IMG/VR virus record: IMGVR_UViG_3300023172_000035
Coordinates: 1 to 56,824 of that record
Length of the DNA: 56,824 nt
Direction: 5' to 3' (one strand)
Source of the DNA: a virus
The notes under the pieces are model-generated. The model saw only the letters and a program-made list of their open reading frames with translations. It was not told the origin of the DNA and searched no databases. Shown here in pieces: positions 24,200 through 33,242 of the stretch (its first letter is position 1; each line of letters begins with the position of its first letter). A program made the translations under genes and the position numbers.

Positions 24200-25240
24200 A
24201 TGGGTATATATCATGATACTAGTTATGACTATAACAAAGGTGAGTTATATCATAAATATACTAGCCCTGATGACTACTATGAAAATAATACATGCAGATA
24301 TCACAGCATGAGTTGGGATAGTCTAAACGATATAATGTGTACATGTAGGAACAAGGCTAAGGGTAAGCCTATCAGTTCATGGGGTAGACTTAAACAAGAT
24401 GACAATGGTGATATCTTTTTATGTGATGATTGGAACGTAGATGGTAGGTATTGGACTGTATCTAAAGACAATATAGTTACATTCCACATAGACTCTAACA
24501 ATACAGGTGGGCAGACTGTTGTATCATCAATGCCAAATTGGTTTCCTGTAGGACTTCACAGACAAGGTGCTGGTGATTACAGAGTAGTATTTGGTTGGGA
24601 CCACTACAAATATACAAAAGCTTTTACAGACAAATCAGATAAGATTGAGTGGACTGAGAGATTTAAACTAATGGAGAGTGATAGAGATTTCTTTTCTAAC
24701 TCACCATATGTATTTGATGGGTTGCAATATGATCTAAATAATCATTGCTTTATTAATGCTAAATCTATGGAGAAATCTGTAGAGTATCCTGATAAACGAA
24801 AACAATGGAGAGGATTACTAACTAAACATAAACGAGTACTGAAATCTATGATTAGTATTGGTATGTTTAACAAATTCAAAGAAGACTTAGACAAACTACC
24901 AAATGAAGTTACAAGTACATACAGGTGGTATAATCTACCTTGGAATAGAGTTGATTTCGTAGAGTATGTATTATCACACATGGCAAAAGATGAGTTACCC
25001 GAAGTGCTACTTAGAATGTATGCGTTTCATTTCGCAAATAAAAGTGACACAATAACTACAGGGCAAGTGGATAGTTTCTTTTCTGAGTATGGGTTTTCAT
25101 TTAAAGAATACTTGGGTGTATTCAAATCACTTGGGTACAAACACCAACACATTGGTAGAAAATACTATGGCTTAAAAGACTTAACAAGTAACCCTAATGA
25201 GCAATCATTAGAATCTATAATTAAATTATTTACAATATAG
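24200..25240 (+). CDS. Unknown phage protein
   Basis: 346 residues, rich in Tyr, Trp, Asp and Lys (MGIYHDTSYDYNKGELYHKY). No motif of a known enzyme was seen. It follows the previous gene by one base and precedes a run of very small genes. Host-directed or nucleotide-related roles are both possible; none is supported. Confidence 0.45.
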   Translation: MGIYHDTSYDYNKGELYHKYTSPDDYYENNTCRYHSMSWDSLNDIMCTCRNKAKGKPISSWGRLKQDDNGDIFLCDDWNVDGRYWTVSKDNIVTFHIDSNNTGGQTVVSSMPNWFPVGLHRQGAGDYRVVFGWDHYKYTKAFTDKSDKIEWTERFKLMESDRDFFSNSPYVFDGLQYDLNNHCFINAKSMEKSVEYPDKRKQWRGLLTKHKRVLKSMISIGMFNKFKEDLDKLPNEVTSTYRWYNLPWNRVDFVEYVLSHMAKDELPEVLLRMYAFHFANKSDTITTGQVDSFFSEYGFSFKEYLGVFKSLGYKHQHIGRKYYGLKDLTSNPNEQSLESIIKLFTI

Positions 25241-25250
25241 GAGAAATAAA

Positions 25251-25433
25251 ATGAGTGAGAGAGATGTAGATAAAGTAAACATAGCAGTATGTGATTGTAC
25301 TAATGGAGAGGTAACTCTCTATTGGAAAGTGCAATTAGTACTAGGCACAGAGGAAGAGTGGGTAGCTGAAAGACACAACATAAGTAATTGTTCTTGGGCT
25401 ACATTTAAATCAGTTAGAGAGGTAATACTATGA
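25251..25433 (+). CDS. 60-residue protein, unknown
   Basis: MSERDVDKVNIAVCDCTNGE to FKSVREVIL. AGGAGAAATAAA lies before the ATG, and the stop overlaps the next ATG (ATGA). Three Cys residues, beta-rich. Function unknown. Confidence 0.5.
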   Translation: MSERDVDKVNIAVCDCTNGEVTLYWKVQLVLGTEEEWVAERHNISNCSWATFKSVREVIL

Positions 25434-25684
25434 GTAAAGATGTAAAACTAAAAGACTTAGATAAAGCTAAGATACTTCAAATATGTATGGGTAGAAGACT
25501 ATTAATTGATAAGGTTAAAGTATGGCTGAGGTCTGAGATATCAGACAATCAAGATGTAGCTGACGCTAAGGATAACAACGAGGAAGAAGTAACTAGTGAT
25601 GGTACTGATGATATTATCTATGGCAGACATGAATGTGCAAAGTGTTTGTATGAACAGATATTAGAATGGGAGAAGAAGATATGA
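25430..25684 (+). CDS. 84-residue acidic protein, unknown
   Basis: MSKDVKLKDLDKAKILQICM, then an acidic middle (NNEEEVTSDGTDD) and CAKCLYEQILEWEKKI. A CxxC near the C-terminus may bind metal. It overlaps the previous stop and the proteasome-like gene's start by four bases each, so the three are coupled. Confidence 0.5.
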   Translation: MSKDVKLKDLDKAKILQICMGRRLLIDKVKVWLRSEISDNQDVADAKDNNEEEVTSDGTDDIIYGRHECAKCLYEQILEWEKKI

Positions 25685-26148
25685 CAATAGTTGTATGGGA
25701 TGGTGAAACACTAGCTACTGATATGCAAGCTAATGATGGCATGCAGAAGTGGAAGTCAGAGAAAGCTTGGTATATAGATAAAGACTTTGATGAAGTTCAG
25801 ATTGTATCTGGTGTTGGTATACTACAAGATATAATAAGACTTCGTGAATGGTATAGGACAGGGTGTTCCGAAGATAAATTCCCCATAGCATTTGGATCTC
25901 ACAGGGTTACACCCACAGCAAAACTTATTGTGGTGACTAAGCCTGAGGGTTTGTTGTTATACGATGGTATACCACAACCAATTGAATATGGATTTAAACC
26001 ATGTGCATTTGGAGAGGGTAAAGATTTTGCCCTAGGTGCGTTATCTATGGGTGCTACATCTGTTGAGGCAGTTAACGTAGCTAATGAACATTCTTTACAT
26101 TGTGGTAAAGGTGTTACAGAATTGACTTTAAAAGTTAAAGAGCATTAG
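25681..26148 (+). CDS. Proteasome-like Ntn hydrolase (HslV-type fold)
   Basis: 155 residues from the ATG overlapping the upstream TGA (GGAGAAGAAG before it); this puts Thr directly after the initiator Met (MTIVVWDGETLATD). Numbered from that Thr, Thr1, Asp13 and Lys27 (SEKAWYI) fit the nucleophile, Asp and Lys of proteasome beta subunits. GEGKDFALGALSMGATSVEAV matches the conserved C-terminal helix region of phage members. A peptidase or remnant fold; no HslU partner is present, though a MoxR ATPase is 5 kb upstream. Confidence 0.65.
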   Translation: MTIVVWDGETLATDMQANDGMQKWKSEKAWYIDKDFDEVQIVSGVGILQDIIRLREWYRTGCSEDKFPIAFGSHRVTPTAKLIVVTKPEGLLLYDGIPQPIEYGFKPCAFGEGKDFALGALSMGATSVEAVNVANEHSLHCGKGVTELTLKVKEH

Positions 26149-26159
26149 GAGGGTAAACA

Positions 26160-26342
26160 ATGCCAAAATATAAGACAACAGGTTGGGTTAAAGTTAGAGA
26201 TAAACTTTCTTGTTCAGCAGAGGAATTGTTAGAAAGTATTATGGAGGCTACATCTGACATGGGTATATCAATATATAATGATGAGGATAAAGCAGAACAA
26301 GATGGTGTAGACTTACACATAATTATAGATAGGGAGGAGTAA
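26160..26342 (+). CDS. 60-residue acidic protein, unknown
   Basis: MPKYKTTGWVKVRDKLSC to HIIIDREE, with GGAGGGTAAACA before the ATG. Strand-helix-strand pattern, acidic. Its stop overlaps the AGGAGTAAATG of DUF3310. Function unknown. Confidence 0.45.
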   Translation: MPKYKTTGWVKVRDKLSCSAEELLESIMEATSDMGISIYNDEDKAEQDGVDLHIIIDREE

Positions 26343-26573
26343 ATGAATATAAAAAGTAACGATATGGTCGCAAAGCCACACCACTATGCAAGGTATAAGA
26401 TTGAGCCAATAACATTTATTGTTGAGAACGAGATACCTTATTGTGAATCAAACGTAATCAAGTATGTCTGTAGGTGGCAACACAAACACCCAACTAAACA
26501 AGGACAGATTGAAGACTTAAAAAAGGCTAGGCAGTATTTAGATATATTAATTAAGAAAGCAGAACAGGGGTAA
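26343..26573 (+). CDS. DUF3310 protein
   Basis: 76 residues. PHHYARYKIEPITFIVENEIPYCESNVIKYVCRW and a C-terminal DLKKARQYLDILIKKA (given here as key parts) are the DUF3310 signature (HY, IEPI, NVIKY.CR, DL.KA..YL), common in phage replication regions and sometimes annotated as nucleotide-kinase-like. GGAG lies only three bases before the ATG, closer than usual. Confidence 0.8.
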   Translation: MNIKSNDMVAKPHHYARYKIEPITFIVENEIPYCESNVIKYVCRWQHKHPTKQGQIEDLKKARQYLDILIKKAEQG

Positions 26574-26575
26574 AA

Positions 26576-26764
26576 ATGAGACTAAAGGTAAACACATTTG
26601 TAGAAACTACTTATGAATTAAAAGACAAAGACATTCCTGATGACTTTGATAATTGGTCAGATGATGAGAAAGCTAATTACTTTGAAAAGTTTGGTAAAGC
26701 AATAGTAAAAGACGTAGGGTATTGTGGTTATCCTAATACACCTGTTGTAACTATTGAGGAATAA
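26576..26764 (+). CDS. 62-residue acidic protein, unknown
   Basis: MRLKVNTFVETTYELKDKD to TPVVTIEE. Short beta strand, helical middle (DDFDNWSDDEKANYFEKFG) and closing strand. It lies between DUF3310 and the DNA polymerase. Function unknown. Confidence 0.5.
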   Translation: MRLKVNTFVETTYELKDKDIPDDFDNWSDDEKANYFEKFGKAIVKDVGYCGYPNTPVVTIEE

Positions 26765-26767
26765 TTA

Positions 26768-28630
26768 ATGGATATAGTAACGATTGATTTTGAAACCTAT
26801 TACGATAGGGACTACTCTCTATCTAAAATGACTACTGAATCTTACATCAGAGACAAAAGGTTTCAGGTCATAGGCGTAGCAGTCAAGATAAACAATGGTA
26901 AGACCGAATGGTATAGTGGAGATGATGTCGGTAGATTTCTTCACACACTCATGCTATCAGACAAATACCTACTAGCACACCATTCGGCTTTTGATGGTGC
27001 TATTTTATCGTGGCACTATAATATAAAGCCTAAGTTTTGGTTTGACACTATGTCTATGGCTAGACCACTACATAACATGACAATAGGTTGCTCATTAAAT
27101 GCACTGTCATCTTGTTACAAGCTAGGACAAAAAGGAACTGAGGTCATTAATGCATTAGGTAAAAGGTTAGAGGACTTTACTTCGGAAGAACTAAAGCAGT
27201 ATGCAAACTACTGTATTAATGATGTTGAACTTACATATAAATTGTTTAAGGTTTTAGTTAAGGGGTATCCGCAATCAGAACTTAAGGTTATAGACCAAAC
27301 AATTAGAATGTATACCGAGCCTGAGATTGAATTAGATGTTGACTTACTTGGTGATCACCTAACAACTATAAAGGCAAACAAACAGAAACTTGTTGACACG
27401 CTAGCAACCAAGTCTTCTGGATCAGATGTGAAGAAAGTACTCATGTCGAATGTTATGTTTGCTGAGCTTTTGAGAAAGGTCGGAGTCGAGCCACCGACAA
27501 AAGTATCTATAAGAACAGGCGAGCCAACTTTCGCTTTTGCCAAAACCGATAAAGAATTTACAAAGCTTGCTGAACACCCCAAGCAAATCGTACAACAACT
27601 TGTCTCAGCAAGGCTAGGTGTTAAGTCCACTATAGAAGAAACACGAACAGAGAACTTAATAAAGGTTAGTGGGAGAGGTAAGTTACCAATCATGCTTAAT
27701 TATTATGGAGCACACACAGGTCGATTTAGTGGTGGAGATAAGATGAATCTACAGAACTTACCTAGAAATGGAGTGCTGAGAAAATCATTGACAGTACCAC
27801 AGGACAAGATGTTGGTGGCTTGTGACTCATCGCAGATTGAGGCTCGTGTTGTCGCATATATAAGTGGGCAGAAAGATTTAGTCGAGGCTTTCAGGCAAGG
27901 CAGAGATGTATATAGTGAATTTGCTAGTGAAGTTTATGGTAGAAAGATTACCAAACAGGACAAGCTAGAACGATTTGTAGGTAAAACATGCATACTAGGA
28001 CTAGGATATGGTATGGGTGCAGAGAAATTTAAGAATACCTTATCATTAGGACAAGGTGGTATGTCAGTAGACATTGACATTAATGAGGCAAAAAGAATTG
28101 TTAACTTATATAGACAGAAAAACCACAAGATAGTTTCCTTTTGGGGCGTATGTGATTATGCACTGAGAGGAATGCTACACAACAGGGAAGACTCTATATT
28201 AGATAACATGTTGGCGTATGATTCCAAAGGGATTGTACTACCAAATGGACTTCGTATCAGATACCCTATGCTACGAAGAACTAGAGATGGGTTTGAGTAC
28301 ATATCTAATGCAAGAACTTATAGGAAGTTAAAGACTACAGGTAAGATTGAGGATAAGGAATGGACTAAAATCTATGGAGGGAAAGTAACAGAGAACATCG
28401 TGCAAGCTCTTGCAAGAATAGTTATATCAGAACAAATGATAGAACTCAGTAAGTATTATAAAGTTTTATTCCAAGTACATGATGAACTAATTTTGATCAC
28501 AGATGCAGAAAAAGTATCTGAGACACGAGAACACGTTGAGACAATCATGTCAATGCCACCACGCTGGGGTAAGGATTTACCTGTAGCTTGTGAAAGTGGG
28601 GTTGGCTATAACTATGGAGAATGTAAATGA
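26768..28630 (+). CDS. DNA polymerase, family A
   Basis: 620 residues. The 3'-5' exonuclease domain begins at the N-terminus (IDFE with D7 and E9) and continues with LLAHHSAFDGAIL and the YCINDVELTYKL motif. The polymerase domain has motif A CDSSQIEAR (D353), motif B region FVGKTCILGLGYGMG, and motif C VHDEL (H571, D572, E573). It replicates the phage genome. Length and order are normal for phage enzymes with exonuclease and without the 5' nuclease. The polymerase stop overlaps the next ATG (ATGA). Confidence 0.92.
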   Translation: MDIVTIDFETYYDRDYSLSKMTTESYIRDKRFQVIGVAVKINNGKTEWYSGDDVGRFLHTLMLSDKYLLAHHSAFDGAILSWHYNIKPKFWFDTMSMARPLHNMTIGCSLNALSSCYKLGQKGTEVINALGKRLEDFTSEELKQYANYCINDVELTYKLFKVLVKGYPQSELKVIDQTIRMYTEPEIELDVDLLGDHLTTIKANKQKLVDTLATKSSGSDVKKVLMSNVMFAELLRKVGVEPPTKVSIRTGEPTFAFAKTDKEFTKLAEHPKQIVQQLVSARLGVKSTIEETRTENLIKVSGRGKLPIMLNYYGAHTGRFSGGDKMNLQNLPRNGVLRKSLTVPQDKMLVACDSSQIEARVVAYISGQKDLVEAFRQGRDVYSEFASEVYGRKITKQDKLERFVGKTCILGLGYGMGAEKFKNTLSLGQGGMSVDIDINEAKRIVNLYRQKNHKIVSFWGVCDYALRGMLHNREDSILDNMLAYDSKGIVLPNGLRIRYPMLRRTRDGFEYISNARTYRKLKTTGKIEDKEWTKIYGGKVTENIVQALARIVISEQMIELSKYYKVLFQVHDELILITDAEKVSETREHVETIMSMPPRWGKDLPVACESGVGYNYGECK

Positions 28631-28893
28631 CAGACATAATAGGAACAGATGGAAAAGAAATTAAATCTGAAAGTAAAATGAAGAAAGATAAAGTACTTAA
28701 AGTACTTGAGGAAACACTACTAGTTGCGAAAGAAAGTAAAGAAGTTGAGCAAGTATTCGTACTAGTAAAAATAAAAGGTGTCTATGTAAGACACTCTACA
28801 CAGATAGATGACGTACCTAGTGAACTAGGTAGGATAGATATGCTTAAAAATGATATACTAACTAGAGCAAACTCGAGGGCTCAAAGTGAATGA
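28627..28893 (+). CDS. 88-residue protein, unknown
   Basis: MTDIIGTDGKEIKSESKMKK, then a helical Lys/Glu-rich part (VLKVLEETLLVAKESKEVEQ) and a beta hairpin FVLVKIKGVYVRH. It is translationally coupled to the polymerase upstream and the nuclease downstream (ATGA overlaps). A replication accessory role is inferred from position only. Confidence 0.5.
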   Translation: MTDIIGTDGKEIKSESKMKKDKVLKVLEETLLVAKESKEVEQVFVLVKIKGVYVRHSTQIDDVPSELGRIDMLKNDILTRANSRAQSE

Positions 28894-29555
28894 CAAAAGA
28901 ATTAACTCATAGCTATTCATCAATCAAGATGTACGAGCAGTGCCCAAAGAGGTACATGCACCAACGTATAAATAAAGATGTTGTAGATAAAGGTAGTGAC
29001 GCTACTATCTATGGAGAGAGAGTACATAAGCAGTTGGAAGACAGGCTAAGTATCGGTACCCCACTACCTAAAGAGTCAATTAAACATGAACAAGTTTGCA
29101 CAACAATCGAATCACTTACCAAAAAGGCAGACCTTTACCTTGAACAGAAGCTGTGTTTGAATGCTAATCTTACACCAACAGGTTGGTACGAGAGTGACGC
29201 ATGGCTGAGATCCATCCTTGATGTGTTAATCATAAAAGATAACAAGGCTATCGTAATGGATTGGAAGACAGGTAAAAGAAACCCTGACTTTACTCAACTA
29301 GAACTTTTTTCACTACAGGTATTTAAACACTACCCTAAGATAGAAGAAGTTAGAACAAGTTTCATATGGTTAAAGGAAGGTAAGACAGACTCAGAAACTT
29401 TCACACTAAAGGATACTAAGGTTATGTGGGCAGACCTACTATCTAGAATTGAAAGAATCAATCAATCATATGAGTCAGGTAAGTTTCCAGCTAGACCTAG
29501 TGGCTTATGTAGATATTGCCCAGCTCAAAAATTATGTGAGTATGCTCGTATCTAA
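28890..29555 (+). CDS. Cas4/RecB-like PD-(D/E)XK exonuclease with Fe-S cysteines
   Basis: 221 residues. HSYSSIKMYEQCPKRYMHQR gives the first Cys (18); catalytic region AIVMDWKTGKR (about 122-130), QLELFSLQVF after it; C-terminus LCRYCPAQKLCEY with Cys 207, 210 and 216. One N-terminal and three C-terminal Cys is the 4Fe-4S arrangement of Cas4/AddB-type nucleases. It would degrade or resect DNA during recombination or repair. Confidence 0.8.
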   Translation: MTKELTHSYSSIKMYEQCPKRYMHQRINKDVVDKGSDATIYGERVHKQLEDRLSIGTPLPKESIKHEQVCTTIESLTKKADLYLEQKLCLNANLTPTGWYESDAWLRSILDVLIIKDNKAIVMDWKTGKRNPDFTQLELFSLQVFKHYPKIEEVRTSFIWLKEGKTDSETFTLKDTKVMWADLLSRIERINQSYESGKFPARPSGLCRYCPAQKLCEYARI

Positions 29556-29558
29556 TAC

Positions 29559-29586
29559 TTGACATACATGTAAATCTATATATTAT
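29559..29586 (+). promoter_or_regulatory. Sigma70-like promoter before VRR-NUC gene
   Basis: TTGACA (29559-29564) and TATTAT (29581-29586) are 16 bases apart, in the 32-base gap before the VRR-NUC gene. The -10 ends one base before that gene's ATG, so the transcript would lack a leader for it and probably serves the helicase and later genes. Confidence 0.5.
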
Positions 29587-29587
29587 T

Positions 29588-29923
29588 ATGAGTAATACAC
29601 CTGAGGGTAAGATAAAAAAGAAACTTGACACTATGTTAAAGTCTCTGGATGTGTGGTTTTATAGCCCACAATCAGGCATATATGGTAAGTCAGGGATACC
29701 TGATCGAATCGCTGTAGCAAATGGTAGATTCATAGGTATTGAGTGTAAGGCAAATAAAAGTAGGAAACCTACAGCCTTACAAGTTAGGTGTATGAATGAT
29801 ATTGAGAGAGCTAATGGTAAATGTTTCGTAGTTTATGATGACGATACCATTAATGAAGTGAAAGATTATATAGAGAACGTAGCATATGATAGTAGTAGAA
29901 CAGGCAAAGGCACTAGCACTTAA
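29588..29923 (+). CDS. VRR-NUC domain nuclease
   Basis: 111 residues. SGIPDRIAVANGRFIGIECKANKSRKPT then LQVR: the GxPDR, ExK and Q motifs of the VRR-NUC family (PD-(D/E)XK fold, structure-specific nuclease, Holliday-junction-like substrates). It stands alone, as in many phage replication modules, and overlaps the SNF2-type helicase by 38 bases. Confidence 0.85.
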   Translation: MSNTPEGKIKKKLDTMLKSLDVWFYSPQSGIYGKSGIPDRIAVANGRFIGIECKANKSRKPTALQVRCMNDIERANGKCFVVYDDDTINEVKDYIENVAYDSSRTGKGTST

Positions 29924-31436
29924 ACCTAAATACCCAAACAGAATTTTGGAGACTGTTCCAGAATCCAGACCAATGACGTACAACAACCATGAACTTGTTG
30001 TCACACCGCATACTATAGAGTCGGTTCAAATTTTGAGACAAGTCGGACTCAAAGCACCAAGTCCTATTTTATATTATTATGATTGGTCAGGAGAATTTAC
30101 ACCTTACCACCATCAGAAAATGACATCAGCATTTTTAACTATACATCACAAGGCGTTGGTACTGAATGAAATTGGTACAGGTAAAACTCAATCAGCTCTA
30201 TGGGCAGCCGACTACCTGATGGGACTAGGTAAAATCCGTAAGGTTTTAGTTATCTCACCTTTGTCAACTTTAGAAAGGGTATGGGGTGATGGTATATTTA
30301 AAAGCTTTCCACATAGGCAAGCAGTTACTTTACATGGTACTAGTGCTAAGAGAAAGCAACTTCTTAGAACTGATTCTGATTTCTATATTATAAACCACGA
30401 TGGTTTTGGAATAATCTCAGAAGACATACATGGTATGTTTGATTTAATTATAGTGGATGAGGCAGCCGTATTGAGGAACCCATCTACTAATAGGTTTAAA
30501 TTATTCCGTAGGTTTATGGAGAAGAATAAAAGCACTAGGCTTTGGTTGATGACAGGTACACCTACACCAAACGATCCAACTGACGCTTGGTCTTTAGCTA
30601 AACTTGTTGACAGTCCTTATAACACTAAGACATATACAGCGTTCAAGGAATCAGTAATGATTAAAGTAAGTCAGTGGAAGTGGGTACCAAGAGTAGAATC
30701 TGTAGACATAGTAAAACAAGTACTACACCCTGCAGTTAGGTATACAAGGGATGAGTGTTTTGATTTACCTGAGACAGTATTCCAAACACGTAAAGTCGAA
30801 CTAACACCTGACCAAAAGAAACACCACGACAAGATGTTAAAGAACTTTGTAACTGAACTAGAAGAAGAAGGTACAATCACGGCAGTCAACGAGGCAGTTA
30901 AACTACAGAAACTTGTACAGATAAGTTGTGGTGTTGTTTACGGAGACGATGGTGATCACATTGAGGTAGATTGTACACCAAGAGTTAATGTAGTTAAGGA
31001 AGTAATAGAACAAGTCGATGGTAAAGTAATAGTTTTTGTACCACTTACTGGTACATTAAATATGTTAGAGAGGATTCTCTCAAAACAGTGGAGTGTTGGA
31101 GTAGTTAATGGAGCAGTTTCATCTAAGAAAAGAAACGAAATATTCTATAACTTTCAACATAAAAAAGATCCCCACATTCTTATAGCTCACCCAGCCACTA
31201 TGGCACATGGGCTCACACTTACAGCAGCAAGTACTGTTATATGGTATGGACCTGTGACTAGTAATGAGCAATACATTCAGGCTAATGGAAGAATAGAAAG
31301 GATAGGTAAAAAGCATGTATCAAACATTGTACATATTGAGGCAACTGAGCTTGAGTATAAGATGTATGAGAGGCTTAAGAGTAAACAGAAACTACAAGGT
31401 ATATTGTTAGACTTAATTAAAAAGGAGAGGTCATAA
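29886..31436 (+). CDS. SNF2-family helicase
   Basis: 516 residues. Walker A GTGKT at 97-101 (NEIGTGKTQSALWAADY), motif II VDEAA at 190-194 (DEAA instead of DEAH), motif III LMTGTP, motif V/VI region IQANGRIERIGKKH. It is the phage SNF2-like helicase that accompanies VRR-NUC and DUF2815 genes; it would translocate on DNA for replication or recombination. The start lies inside the end of VRR-NUC; another in-frame ATG follows at 29973 (MTYNNHELVV). Confidence 0.88.
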   Translation: MIVVEQAKALALKPKYPNRILETVPESRPMTYNNHELVVTPHTIESVQILRQVGLKAPSPILYYYDWSGEFTPYHHQKMTSAFLTIHHKALVLNEIGTGKTQSALWAADYLMGLGKIRKVLVISPLSTLERVWGDGIFKSFPHRQAVTLHGTSAKRKQLLRTDSDFYIINHDGFGIISEDIHGMFDLIIVDEAAVLRNPSTNRFKLFRRFMEKNKSTRLWLMTGTPTPNDPTDAWSLAKLVDSPYNTKTYTAFKESVMIKVSQWKWVPRVESVDIVKQVLHPAVRYTRDECFDLPETVFQTRKVELTPDQKKHHDKMLKNFVTELEEEGTITAVNEAVKLQKLVQISCGVVYGDDGDHIEVDCTPRVNVVKEVIEQVDGKVIVFVPLTGTLNMLERILSKQWSVGVVNGAVSSKKRNEIFYNFQHKKDPHILIAHPATMAHGLTLTAASTVIWYGPVTSNEQYIQANGRIERIGKKHVSNIVHIEATELEYKMYERLKSKQKLQGILLDLIKKERS

Positions 31437-31843
31437 TGCTAACTGTAAATAAAGTTATTGAGGCATACCTTAAACTTAGAAGTCAGAAGGAAGTTATAGA
31501 GTCCGAGGCACAAGAAAAAGTTAAAGGTATAAAAGAACAAATGGCCAAGCTAGAGGCTTGGATTAAGAATAGGGCTGATGAAGAAGGTGTTGATTCCTTT
31601 AAAACAGCTAGAGGTACAGCATTCCTAACCACTACTGACTTTGCACAAGTAGCAGATTGGGATGCAGTCCTCGAGTTTATAAAAGATAATGAGGCTTTTG
31701 ATTTACTAGAGAAAAGAGTTAGTAAAACAGCAGTCCGTGGATACATTGAAGAAGATAAAGTAGTACCATCAGGTATTAACTATGGAACTCGTATCAATGT
31801 TAATGTAAGAAAACCAGCAAATAAAGCGGAAGACAATGAGTAG
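31436..31843 (+). CDS. Conserved replication-region protein, coiled coil
   Basis: 135 residues, coupled to the helicase (TAATG). Residues 10-50 form a coiled coil (LRSQKEVIESEAQEKVKGI, KEQMAKLEAWI); the rest is a small domain with FKTARGTAFLTTTDF and DAVLEFIKDNEAFDLLEKR. Its coiled coil recalls Gam-like nuclease inhibitors, but this is not firm. Between helicase and ssDNA-binding genes. Confidence 0.5.
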   Translation: MLTVNKVIEAYLKLRSQKEVIESEAQEKVKGIKEQMAKLEAWIKNRADEEGVDSFKTARGTAFLTTTDFAQVADWDAVLEFIKDNEAFDLLEKRVSKTAVRGYIEEDKVVPSGINYGTRINVNVRKPANKAEDNE

Positions 31844-32513
31844 GTCAAAGCTTTCTATAAAGAATTCAACTTTTTCCATAATCACTGATGGGGAATGCGA
31901 CAGTCTATCTGATACAAGTTTAGAAGTTGTGTTCGTTGGGGCTAACCCAAACCTATCTAAGATATGGTATGAAAGTGAATGGTCAGGTGATAGAGATTCT
32001 AATACACCTGATTGTTTTTCCCTTGATGGTAAGACACCTAGTAGTAGTAGTGTGTCACCTCAGAACGATATCTGTGCATTATGTCCACGTAATGCATGGG
32101 GTTCTAAGATAACACCTCAAGGATACAAGATTAAAGATTGCTCTGATATAAAAAGAGTAGCCGTTATTCTTGTAGATAAACCAAGGCGTGGTGTGTGTCT
32201 GTTAAATATAACACCATCATCACTTAAGAACTTAAATGCATATCACAAAACACTATCAATGAGGGGTATTGCTCCTGAGATAGCTAAGACTGTACTATCA
32301 TTTGATGAGAGTGTTGACTACCCTAGATTGAAATTTAACTTCGGTGGTTTCTTATCAGAAGATGTTCAGAAATATGTTGATACGTATGTAGGATCTGATG
32401 ATGTGAAGTATGTCACAGGAGAACTTACTATGCCTAGTGGACAATCAGCTACCGCAGAGGACTTTGGTTTCTCTGTTGAGGTAGGTTATGTAACTAATAA
32501 AGAGGAAAAATAA
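31836..32513 (+). CDS. Unknown replication-region protein
   Basis: 225 residues. DICALCPRNAWGSKI, then KDCSDIKRVAVILVD gives three conserved-looking Cys, and LEVVFVGANPNLSKIWY is a beta-rich start. Proteins with CxxCPxNxWGS beside DUF2815 occur in other phages; their function is unknown to me. It overlaps the previous gene by 8 bases and abuts the SSB gene. Confidence 0.5.
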   Translation: MSRSKLSIKNSTFSIITDGECDSLSDTSLEVVFVGANPNLSKIWYESEWSGDRDSNTPDCFSLDGKTPSSSSVSPQNDICALCPRNAWGSKITPQGYKIKDCSDIKRVAVILVDKPRRGVCLLNITPSSLKNLNAYHKTLSMRGIAPEIAKTVLSFDESVDYPRLKFNFGGFLSEDVQKYVDTYVGSDDVKYVTGELTMPSGQSATAEDFGFSVEVGYVTNKEEK

Positions 32514-33239
32514 ATGGCTAATAAAACATTTACAACCCCAGTGGGTGTCGCAAATTACCCTTATATAAGTAAACCCGACACTCAATTTGATGCAGAAGGA
32601 GTCTACAAAGTTACTCTTGCTGTACCTGAAGACGAGGCTAAACCTGTAATTGACTTAATCAATGCTGAGTTATTAGCTGGTATCAAAGCACTTAAAGAGT
32701 CAAAACCTAAGACTAAGTTTAAGAATGCTCCACTACCATATGCTAAAGAGTTAGATGATGACGGCAATGAAACAGGTAATGTCTTAATTAAATTTAAATC
32801 TAAAGCAGCATACAAACCATCTGTCTTTGATGCAAAGAATAACCCTATGATTAACCATAATATATGGGGTGGTTCTGAGATTAAAGTTAATGGAGCTATT
32901 GCTTTCTACAGCTCACCATCTATTGGTCAAGGTGTTACTCTAAGACTTAGAGCAGTACAAGTTATCCAATACGTTGAAGGATCTGATGGGGCAAGCAAAT
33001 TTAACTTTGAAGAAGAAGATGGATATGTAGCAACTAGCTCTTCCGAAGAAGAGTCTGAGGCACCAGAACAAGTTGACATAAGTGTGAACGTTCCTGCAGT
33101 CCAGGCGGAGGAAAGCAAACCTGTTGCTAAACCTAAACCAGCTGCTAAACCAGTCCCAATAGAAGAGCCTGAAGATATACCAGTAGTGTCATCAGATGAT
33201 GACCTAGCTGCTGAGATAGCTAAGCTTGTTGGGGAGTAA
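32514..33239 (+). CDS. ssDNA-binding protein (DUF2815, gp2.5-like)
   Basis: 241 residues. The first 165 form an OB-like fold with KVTLAVPEDEAKPVIDLI and GSEIKVNGAIAFYSSP, the DUF2815 pattern. After a Pro/Ala/Lys linker the chain ends in an acidic tail with SSDDDLAAEIAKLVGE, the partner-binding tail of phage SSBs. It coats ssDNA at the fork and binds polymerase and primase-helicase. Confidence 0.82.
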   Translation: MANKTFTTPVGVANYPYISKPDTQFDAEGVYKVTLAVPEDEAKPVIDLINAELLAGIKALKESKPKTKFKNAPLPYAKELDDDGNETGNVLIKFKSKAAYKPSVFDAKNNPMINHNIWGGSEIKVNGAIAFYSSPSIGQGVTLRLRAVQVIQYVEGSDGASKFNFEEEDGYVATSSSEEESEAPEQVDISVNVPAVQAEESKPVAKPKPAAKPVPIEEPEDIPVVSSDDDLAAEIAKLVGE

Positions 33240-33242
33240 TAA

